This document shows, in pieces, positions 54,848 to 64,000 of a DNA stretch of 64,000 nt. The position numbers and the translations under genes were made by a program. Each line of letters opens with the position of its first letter. The stretch's first letter is position 1. Source of the DNA: Helianthus annuus. Its lineage: Eukaryota; Streptophyta; Magnoliopsida; Asterales; Asteraceae. The DNA lies in the NCBI RefSeq assembly GCF_002127325.2, contig NC_035433.2:17100611-17164610 (forward strand). Direction: 5' to 3'. The notes under the pieces are model-generated. The model ran no database searches. It was given only the letters and a program-made list of their open reading frames with translations, and was not told the origin of the DNA.

Positions 54848-55649
54848 ATCTCCCACTTGCACAAGATACGTAGAAGATTGATGCAAGTAGTAAAGACCAC
54901 CTAACTATGGTTTACTACCCCTAATACGTATGACTATATGTCCCATTCAATCACATCATCCCCTTCAAGTCCCTCACTTGAATATGATTTAGGTGAATCT
55001 ATCATTTATCCTTTCGTTACAGATGTCATGTCAAATCCAGAGACATAGAGTGATCACTCTCTGTTGATTTAACTTTAGCAGGCCTTAGACATCTTACTCT
55101 CAACGAATAAGAGGAACAAATCCCATCTTGACTACATACGTCTCTCACAATCACCTTGTACCACACCTGAGCTTAGCCTTATGTACTGTCATATTACTAA
55201 CAGCGAAGAAATAAGTCAAGGCATAATATTTGGTGAATATCAAGACCCGATATGTGTCTCAGGTTAGAGGATACTATGATATTCTCCTTTACTCAAATTT
55301 GCTTATGATCAATCACAGATGATTCCATGCAGTAAGATTTGAGAGCGAGTCAGTCCAATATTTGTATCCCACAAATATCTATTAACTTTGGCAGCAACAC
55401 TTTGCTCTATATTCATACCTAATGAATATCCACCAATCCAAGTTCATAATAGTCTTACATTCATATTTGTTCCCACAAGTATGATCGACTACGGACATTT
55501 AGAATAAGTAACTTATTCACGGATTTAAACATGCTAAAAATGGAACATAACTCAACATACCATAAAGAGTTATAATAACAATTGTTCCAATATCCAAATA
55601 CAAAATAGATCAAATCCAATCACTAGAATATCGAAGTCCTAAGGCACAA

Positions 55650-57328
55650 GTATGACCCTTTCATGCTTTGCCCGTTCAAGGAGGTTCGTGAGTGGATCCG
55701 CAATATTTTGATCAGTGTGAACTTTGCGAATACATATCTTTCCCTTTTTCAACTTCATCCGTTATGTAGTTGAAACTCCGCTCAATGTGCCTAGTTTTTC
55801 GATGTACACGAGGTTCCTTGATTTAAGCAATCACACCATCGTTATCACAAAGATTTCTAGGGGTCCTGAATGGTAGGGACTACCCCTAGATCGGCAGTAA
55901 TTCAAGTGGCAAATCCACATGAATTATCTTAATCAATGAAGCGGCGATGTATTCTGATTCTGTAGTGGACAATGCTACCCTGATTGTGATCGAAGAACAT
56001 CTCGATCAGTTTGGAAACTCATATCCGTGTAACCCTTTACAATGAATCCTGAAACTCGCATCTCTGTAACCCTTTACAACGAGTTCTTCTTCACTAGATC
56101 CATATATTAGAAATATATCCTTAGTCCTTCTAAGGTATTTCAATATATTTTTTAACAGTCACCTAATGACCGTTATTCATTGGTATCTACTCGTCATGCT
56201 TAAAGCACATAACTTGTCCAGTCTAGTGCATATCATTACATATGGGATTCCTTTCATTCTTTCTTGCTCATTCTTTGAGCTTGGACATTGAAACGCACTC
56301 AATATCGTCTTCCTTGAATAGGTACCAAACCTTTCATAAAGTTCTATATCTTGAACCTTTTCAAGATTTTGTCAATGTATGCACTTTAGTTTAAACCTAT
56401 CGTGCGCCTTGATCTATCCTTATAGATTCTTTATTCCCAAAATATAGGCGACTTCACCAAGATCCTTAATGGAAGAACAACTTCCAAGCCAGGCTTTTAC
56501 ACCTTCCATGGTTGGAATGTTATTTCCAAATAGTAGAATGTCATCAACATATAATACTAATACAGTGATGATGCTCCCACTAGCCTTCTTATACACACAA
56601 GCTTTATCGACGTTCTTGATGAATCCATATTCCTTAATCTCTTCATCAAAACGGTGATTTCAACTTCTAGATGCTTGTTTCAGTCAATAGATTGATCTAT
56701 TTAACTTGCATACTTTGTTAGGATGTTTTGGATCCACAAAACCTTCAGGCTGAACCATATAGACATCTTCCTCAAGATATCTATTAAGGAAAGTCGTTTT
56801 GAGATCCATTTGCCAAATCTCATAATCATATTGTGCAATTATGGCAAATGATATCCTAGTTGACTTTAACATCGCCACGGGCGAGAAGGTCTCATCATAA
56901 TCAACCCTTTGAGTTTGAGTGAAACCTTTTGCTACAAGTCTCGCTTTACAAGTATCCAAGTTACCATGCATATCGGTTTCCTTCCTGAAAACCCACTTAC
57001 TTCCAACTACTTTGGAGTTAAGAGGTGTTACAACCAATTCCCATACTTGGTTGTTGTACATGGACTGCATCTTTACGTTCATGGCTTCAAGCCATTTGTC
57101 ACAATCGTATTTTGACATTGCATCATGGTATGTGGTTGATTCATCTGAATCTACCACGTAGCATCCATCTATGAAAAATCCATATCTTTCAGGTGGACTA
57201 TTAATTCTACCAGATCTGCGAACGCTTTGTGTGTGTTGATCAACCACTTGATCGTTTTTCAACAACCTTTTGTTGAGTGATAGTTTTAACCAAACGTGTA
57301 TCGGCTTGTGGTTCTTGATCCTTATCAA
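55650..57328 (-). pseudogene. Copia reverse transcriptase and RNase H remnant
   Basis: The 56684-57328 frame carries the RT start (WLEAMNVKMQSMYNNQVWEL, VGSKWVFRKETDMHGN, KARLVAKGFTQT, VDYDETFSPVAMLKSTRI, YEIWQMDLKTTFLN and VYMVQPEGF). The active-site YVDD is at 56540-56551 in another frame. RNase H is seen as VALSTTESEYIA at about 55941-55976. Many stops lie between. Only these islands are readable, and no enzyme can be made. Confidence 0.8.
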
Positions 57329-57339
57329 GTTCCACTTGT

Positions 57340-58226
57340 TCTAATAATTCCTTCCACAAGGAACTTAGCTTCCAAGAACTCAGCCTTTCGAGCAAAAAAT
57401 ACCTTTTGCTCTGTTGGATCGTAGAAATAATATCCTATACCATCTTTAGGATATCCTACAAAGATACACTTAGTGGATTGTACTTTTATTTGAGGTGTAT
57501 TGCTTCACAGAAGCTTCACAACCCATACCTTTAAATAGGATAATGATGGAACCCTTCCATGCCATATTTCAAAAGGTGTCTTATCCACTTTCTTGGTTGG
57601 ACCATACGGGCCACGGAGAGTAAAGCGTAACCCCAAAGTGATAGAGATAAGGCGCTCCTATCCATCATAGATCGAACCATATCTAATAGAGTTCGACTCC
57701 TCCTCTATCGAAACGAAGAACTTTACAAGAGTTGATTTTGTACTTCACTTTTTGAAGATTCTGAACGTTTCAAAACTTCTTCTTTGTGTCAAGTACACAT
57801 AACCTTAACTACTATAGTTGTCGGTAAAAGTAATGAAGTATCTTTCACCATTCCTAGTCATTGGCTTAAAAGGATCACATACATTCGAATGTATGATACC
57901 TAATAAATCTTTTGCCCTTTCCCACTAAGGGATTACTTGGTCATTTTACCTTGTAAATAAGATTCGCATATATCAAATGAACCAATTTCATTTGTTTCCA
58001 AAAGACAATTCTTTCGAAGTGTTTACATGCGACATATGTTTATATGACCAAGGCGATAATGCCAAGGATAGGTCTTACTCAAATCCATTTTGAGTTTCCT
58101 GGTGATTGATTGGTACATTAAACTATCAAATGATGTTTTATTATGAACCAATTCATAAATACCATTTGAAGGCATAGGTTTAAAGTAAAACATGTCATTC
58201 ATCGATATAAATGTCAATGTTTGCAA
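57340..58226 (-). pseudogene. Copia integrase remnant
   Basis: The pre-integrase motif (YPWHYRLGHINICRM) ends the 58023-58226 frame. At 57390-57480 the readable piece TKCIFVGYPKDGIGYYFYDP matches the C-terminal region of copia integrases. The catalytic core between them is too degraded to place the D, D and E residues with confidence. Confidence 0.7.
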
Positions 58227-58364
58227 ACTTTAAGTCAAAACCATATTGTCTTATATGGGAAACTTGAATAATGTTCCTAGTCAAACTAGGAGCATTCAAG
58301 ACATTTTAAAACAATTTCCAAACCATTTGGAAGTTTCAAAACATAGTCTCCTTTCTTGTAATGT

Positions 58365-59212
58365 TTATTTCTTTTGAACCTTTTGCAACGAATTGCAAAC
58401 ATGAGTCCCACATCCGGTATCTAATACCCATGTGTTAGAAGAAACAACATTAAGGTCAATATGTATCATTAAGATTGTACCTAAGGTTTGCCTAGCATCC
58501 CTCTTGTTTTTCAACTCTTTGAGATAGGTTGGACAATTCCTATTTAAATGCCCTATCTCTCCACACTTAAAGCATGGATCGTTCATGGCAACCTTTGCCT
58601 TCTTATATTTTGGTTTCGGTGGTTCCGCTTTAGCCTTTCTTTTCTTTTCCCTTTGATGTGCCCGTTTCCATTTGCAACATTTGCTTTGGTATCGGGGTGA
58701 TGCCCTTTCTTGTTGCCACCCTCATTGATCGTTAGAACGGATAAAACCCTTTTACCCATATTGAGCCTTTCGAGGTGATCAATGTGGATTTGTCATCTTA
58801 AAGACTTAAGATGAGACCGATTGGGTTTCTTTCATTTGACATGCATGAAGCGCTCGAACCGTTTCGAAGCGTTCTATCCTTAGGAACATTTCCTACAATT
58901 GGGTAATCATGTCGTAAGCCCATGATGTTCAAAATCCTTTTGAATATCGGGAATCATAATTCCTAACATGAGGCAAGAGGCTTACATAGTATCGTCGATA
59001 TACTTAATCCAATCGTTATAGGCATCCTTATCTTCCATAAGATGTTCATCGGGATTAGGATCGTTCAACACATAGGATATCTTTTCTTACTTGAGAACGA
59101 TTCTTAAGTTTCAATATTAATCCATAAAGTGTTTTGATTGAGACGATCCCTTTTCAAGGATTATTCTTAGTGATAGGTTACGGACGGTTTGGGTAATATT
59201 GTTAGCGGCCAT
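58365..59212 (-). pseudogene. Copia gag and protease remnant
   Basis: Gag starts MAANNITQTVRNLSLRIILE at 59212 and soon loses frame. The 58365-58586 frame has the CCHC knuckle CFKCGEIGHLNRNC (58533-58574) and then the protease motif WVLDTGCGTHVC. These are typical of copia polyproteins. Gag would bind the RNA and form the particle; the protease would process it. Confidence 0.75.
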
Positions 59213-62200
59213 CTACAAAATTTAACAAGGTTCAATTTTAGTATTTTCGATATTATTATATTTTAATTATTAATACACTTTTATGTCTCATAGACAATTA
59301 ATAATTAAAATCTAGAATCCAACGTTACATTTAAATATTGGTTAGGTGACCTTTATCCCTCTATTTAAATTAACAAGGTAGTCAACGTTTGACAATTGCA
59401 ACCCTTTGCAACTTCTAGCCATATGAGATCGGTTAAACATCTTTATGTTTAGTTGGCATGTTTAATCCCATCAACACCTTTTGTTCCCCATGCTTTGGTG
59501 ACCCTAAGTTCATGGTTTCCTAATCAAGTCATCCAACTTACACACACGTGTGAGTTTATACACATAAGTGGTTAGGTGACCTTTATCCCACAAACATGGT
59601 AAACCCACCTCAAATATACAAGTTTCCTCAAATGTGGTTAGGTGATCTTTATCCCACAAAGAGTTCCCAAGTAATCCGAGTGTTGTATAAAATGATGGTG
59701 TTTGACTTGTTTTATAAAAGGGATTTTGAGTTTTCAAAATTCTAGTTTAGAAAACTTTATGTACCATATATTTGCATGCATTCAAATCCTTGGTACTTTT
59801 GTGAAAACAAATTTTCAAGGTTCTTTTTAGTAAAACCCATTTTATTATAAAATCATTAACTTTTAATAAAACCTTTTATTAACGATTTTAATGATTTTTA
59901 AAGAACCAATTTTAAGCTTGTTGTTGATTATTAGTTTGTTAAGCATGCATATCAACATATCATCCAAACAACATAAATAAACAACCATACAAGCACAACA
60001 TACATAACAATAGGTGCATAACCATAGCAAACTATTTTGACCACACTTGTTAGCCAAAACAAGTGTGTCAAAAGGTCCTTCCTAAAGGGTGAATATAGAC
60101 ACAAATAATGTGTCGTTGAACTCCCAATTGATCCCGCATCCAAATGCTTCAAGTCTTCTTCTTGTGTTGTGATTTCTTCACATTCTTTGGTCTTCCAAAT
60201 GTCTTTTATATTCAGCTCCAAACTCCTTTGTACTTCAAAAAAAATGTGTTTTGGTTATCGGGCTAAAATCCCGTTAAGAACTATGAAGTCCTTTTGGCCC
60301 GAAATTAGCCAAAACCAAAACCACATTTTTGTGTGCATCTTCTTTTACAAAAATTATCCTAATACATTTTTTCTAGTAAAAATAAAATGCACCTAATCTA
60401 TTTATTTACATACCAAATGAAAATAAATAAATTACATATTTTTACAAATGGAAGAACAAAAAAATAATAATTGTTACAACCCTTTGAAATAATTATACCC
60501 TTATACAATTAGCAATAAGGATGGAAAGACGTGATGTTTAAAAACCCAAACTTCCACCGTTTCAATTTGATGCCACCGAAGCGTTCAATTATACCCTTAA
60601 GACACGGCCGAGGAGAAATAACAGACGCACCCCTTGAAAAGGTAACAACCCCACCGTCTGTTTTTTTTAAAACAAAACGACGCACCGCCATGAAATGTAT
60701 ATAACCTCCATACAAATCATTCCATCCGGGTAAATGAAAAGGCATACAAAGTAAATTCACCATACACCCAATTCATATTCATATGATGTACCGAATGGAA
60801 GAAACAACACAAGAGCAACAAATCCTAGACGGTGATGAAACCCAACGAAGAACACAGCGAAGAATCGGTTATCAACGGAAAACATGTCAACGGCGAAAAA
60901 CCTACAGCCATGGCGGTTACCGTTTTCCGGCCATGGCGGTTACAGAGAAATGGAGAGAGATCGTCATGGCCGACAGTTGTGGCGGTGATGGTTGATGAAG
61001 ACTTTAGGATTTACAAAATTGAACGACGGTGGTCGCGGTGAATCGCTGACGGTGCTGCGATGGTTGTGGTTCAGCGTTGGTGCTGTTGAGGGGGTAGCGA
61101 CGGTTTGATGGTGGTGATGTGGTGGTTTCAGCTATGTGGTTGTGGTGGCGTTTCTTGGTTCCTTGAGTGTGTAGAAGAAACTGTCAACTTTGTTCTTGAA
61201 TGAATTTGGGTTGTACAGATTTGGTATGGGTGGTATTTGAATTGAGTTTGACTATTTGGTACTTTGCAGCCCACAGTTTTAACATCTACCCAACTTTGTG
61301 TACATACATCTTATATATTAGTATAAACGAAACGCCATCATTAGATAACCCAATTATTATATAGATTTTTTAGATGAATGTATAATTATTTCATAATTTT
61401 ATTGTGTTGGTTTACATTAGAACTAATTAAAGATTTTTAATAGGGTATGATATTTCAAAATTGAATTGAAACATTAGATAACCAAACAACTAAAACGATT
61501 TGTTTGATATAATGTGACAATTTGGTTGTTTTGGTTGAGATTAAATAATCTTTAAGTATTTGAGTATTTGTAATGTATAAAAGTCTAGACTCAAATATGT
61601 ATTAAATTTGTTTTATACAATTAACTGATTAGCGAAACTATAAATGCTGAATCGATCGGGTTTACATTTTTAGCAATAATATGTTCAAAGTTAACAATCT
61701 TATATTCCTTCTGAATGACAAACTTAAAACATGGAAGATACCTAAATCGATTAGCACCACCACTTCACTCGTTGCCTATCTTCCAACTTGCCAAACCTTG
61801 GTCTTTACAACAAGCTTTGGTTTACCAAACATATAATATATCATTCTAGAAAAAATAAATTGACATATGTATAAAAATTGGCATATGATTTTTGCTTTAA
61901 ATTAACTTAACAAATACGATGTTTACCTTAAAATGCGCAAACCGTAACATATCTCCTCATAATAAAAGGTTAATCTAATTATTGATTTTCAAAGAGAAAA
62001 ATATAAAAGTTGTTATTTGTTATATATTATGCTAGAACATTTCTAGGAGATAGATGAATATTTGTTGTGTATGTTTAAATATTTTTATCATTTACATATA
62101 AAAAAATCAAAACAACATTTATTTTTATGGTTCTCGATGGATCGATTTTTTTTTGACATTTGGGTTTTCTATGTTGAAGCGAGTGTCCGGGTCATAACGA

Positions 62201-62650
62201 ACCAATGTTATCCTTTCGAATTAGTTATTCTTTTCAACGTGTTAACTTTTAATTTGTGTTTGGTTTACCGGTCCCGCTGCAACGCGCGGGTTGACGTTAA
62301 CTCGTTAAATACAAATCACAAACACAATCATTCAACATATTCACATAAGGTCATGGCTAGGTTATGAACACCAAAATATATATATCCAAATATATAAAAT
62401 TCAAGAAGCAAAACGGTTCCCTTTTTACAATCTACTTTTCAGTCAAGAATGAGAAAACCGAAAAGGTGGGTTTTTGTCCAAATAAATAAATCATCCAAAT
62501 GAAATAATTTTTCAAGATATTTTTATGCATGTAAGAAAATAATCTTGAAAAACAAAAGGAGAACCATTATTAAAATTTTCGGCCATAGGGTTTTACCAAA
62601 CCCGAAACCCGAAAATTTCATATCCAATGAAGCATGCATTCATATAAGCG
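59213..62650 (-). other. Long non-coding leader of the copia element
   Basis: 3.4 kb between gag and the primer site, much longer than in most copia elements. Composition changes at about 60440-61310 (GGTGG-rich, with several short ORFs) and again at about 62150-62300 (a CCCGCTGCAACGCGCGGG palindrome at about 62273), which suggests older insertions or captured host DNA. No target duplications were found for these blocks, and no ORF shows a known domain. Confidence 0.45.
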
Positions 62651-62662
62651 GCTCTGATACCA
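62651..62662 (-). promoter_or_regulatory. Copia primer-binding site
   Basis: TGGTATCAGAGC on the minus strand, next to the LTR beginning at 62664; initiator-Met tRNA type. Confidence 0.88.
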
Positions 62663-62663
62663 C

Positions 62664-63751
62664 TGTTGGGTTTCTTCACATGTTTATCAAAGTATTTTAT
62701 CCATATAAAATAAAAACGCAGCGGAAAATATTATTTAAAACATGTTACTTACAAGATATAAAACGATTTTATATGTAAAACCCAATCACGGATCCATATA
62801 CGAACATGCATGCTATCAAAATAAAACACAACCATAGAGTGTTTAGAATACTACCTTCCAAGGAGTAAAGGACATGAAGATGATGATGATGATTCTTGAA
62901 CGGTTGCCTTCAAGTGTAGAAGACCTCAAGCTTGCATACCCCAAGCCTTCCAACAAACATTTAGATTTTAGCTAGGATTTTACACTCGTGAACTACATGA
63001 AAAATCCCCTCTTGGAACCAACCCTTGGCCGAAAATGAGAAGAGAAAACGAGAGTTCTTGCACTTGAAAAATCAAACTTGAAAACCTCATGATCAACCAT
63101 CATATGGCCGATTTTTCTAGAGAGAAATCTCTAGTATTTTCAAGTTCATAATTTTTAAAATGATTATCTATCATTTAGCTCTTGCAACAACTTGTCTTAA
63201 AAGAATGAGAGAGAACTTGGCCACCCAATTTGCCCAATCATGTGTCATCTAGTTATGACAACTTGCATGCCTTCTCATTGGACCAACAATCTTGCCCAAT
63301 CAAGTGCCTCTAATTTGCATGTAATATGATTGGTCATTTTTTTCTTGGGAAGAGGGGGGGCGGCCCACCTTATTTAAATAAAAAATCAATATTTTTTCTT
63401 TTTAAATAATATAAGTCTTACATATATATATATATTTTATAACTTTTATAAATTATAACATCATATGTTATAAGACTTATGCTATATTTATTATGTTATT
63501 TAACCCATTAAATAACAAAATAAAATATTCTCTCATAATAAATTATCCATATAATTTATTGGTTTGTCAAGTGCAATTATTTAGAAAACCAATTTCTAAA
63601 TATTATAAGTGTTAATATTTATTTGTTTGATCATATCATAAATAAATATTATAAGTGTTTGTCTAGCTTGTATTTGGGTATGACTCGACTTGGATCATAA
63701 CGTACTAGCCACATCAATTTAATATGTATCTTGGGCATACAGAGTCCAACA
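62664..63751 (-). repeat. Copia right LTR (5' LTR)
   Basis: 1088 bp, colinear with 53762-54847. It is flanked on the right by CCAGT (63752-63756). Confidence 0.92.
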
Positions 63752-63756
63752 CCAGT

Positions 63757-63794
63757 CCAGTCACGCCAATGCTCTGATAATTTCGGGGTGTGAC
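63757..63794 (+). repeat. LARD-family LTR, plus strand, last 38 bp
   Basis: The interrupted LTR resumes after the copia duplication and runs through GCTCTGATAATTTCGGGGTG to GTGTGAC, matching the reverse complement of 8132-8170. The expected final A is missing because the next LTR begins at once. Confidence 0.8.
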
Positions 63795-64000
63795 TGTCAC
63801 ACCCCCAAAATCCACACACGGAGTACCACCGCTTGGAGGCGTGACATGACCAGGATCTAGCCACCAATCATATTGAATAATGTAAGTAAATAGTAAAATC
63901 CAATCCATCAATATAAAAGGTGTTCAAAACCAAACTTAGTTTACGTATTTTCAGCGGAAGCATAAATGTAACAATTCAACATAAGTTTTAAGTTCAAAAA
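63795..64000 (-). mobile_element. Start of a third LTR of the 17694-27320 family
   Basis: TGTCACACCCCCAAAATCC and the following 200 bp match 17694-17900 and 24872-25080 with scattered differences, including GCGGAAGC at 63954-63961. The rest lies beyond the window. Confidence 0.85.

Larger units (their letters stand above)
53762..63751 (-). mobile_element. Ty1/copia element, complete but decayed
   Basis: A 9990-bp insertion flanked by CCAGT (53757-53761 and 63752-63756). The LTRs are at 53762-54847 and 62664-63751 (TGTTGGG ... CCAACA), the polypurine tract at about 54848-54856 and the primer site at 62651-62662. The minus-strand order gag-PR-IN-RT-RNase H identifies Ty1/copia. All coding parts carry stops and frameshifts. 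The 5' leader is unusually long, about 3.4 kb. Confidence 0.92.

Noticed and set aside
62270..62292. Helitron 3' end at the CCCGCTGCAACGCGCGGG palindrome (also about 7017 and 46665)
   Set aside because: None is followed by CTAG/CTRR at the required distance, and no TC start could be paired with them.

Overview
This is a plant nuclear window, almost certainly from a eudicot and probably from the daisy family (Asteraceae). That placement is an inference from the style of the LTR retrotransposons and of the acidic leader ORF; no species marker was found. At least three quarters of the window is transposable elements, many nested. The only clearly recognisable host gene is an intronless GUN4 (30007-30756, +), which encodes the chloroplast porphyrin-binding activator of Mg-chelatase.

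Layout. 1-1240: two small divergent ORFs of unknown function on either side of a 230-bp region with a TATA box facing each way. 1478-5171: a solo LTR with target-site duplication (TSD) GCAAC, sitting at the edge of a foldback element (about 5185-5795). 6225-6960: a degenerate T-rich periodic array. About 7850-7985: a tRNA-derived SINE-like unit. 8132-27658: a non-coding, LARD-like LTR element (4.2-kb LTRs, 1.9-kb internal part, minus strand). Its right LTR is split by a 9.6-kb Ty3/gypsy element at 17694-27320 (TSD GTAAC) with decayed gag-pol. 27659-30006: a GC-rich MITE-like block, a 362-bp Mutator-type foldback MITE with a 9-bp TSD, and AT-rich DNA upstream of GUN4. 30899-31255: a PIF/Harbinger-type MITE just behind GUN4. 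31402-45361: a complete 13.96-kb Ty3/gypsy (Tekay/del-like) element (TSD TAGGG) with 3.34-kb LTRs, an intact 1098-codon protease-RT-RNase H-integrase ORF, a broken gag, a second older gag copy, a broken acidic leader ORF and an array of hairpins in its leader. 45659-45943: an hAT-type MITE rich in GGTACC (TSD CCGGGTCC). 47021-50273: the 5' part of a Tat-like gypsy element. 50274-53761 plus 63757-63794: a plus-strand LTR of the LARD family, split by a complete but decayed Ty1/copia element at 53762-63751 (TSD CCAGT). 63795-64000: the start of another LTR of the 17694-27320 family.

How the parts relate. The minus-strand gypsy-type elements and the LARD share an initiator-Met tRNA primer site, LTR ends reading TGTCACA on the plus strand, a GCGGAAGC motif near one LTR end, and an inverted repeat (core AATTTCG/CGAAATT) beside the polypurine tract. 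The LARD LTR and the Tekay-like LTR also share a block of about 330 bp. This suggests related or recombining families, in which coding members could supply proteins to the non-coding LARD. The most unusual structures are arrays of short hairpins in LTRs and leaders. In two of them the stems differ between units by paired, compensating changes.
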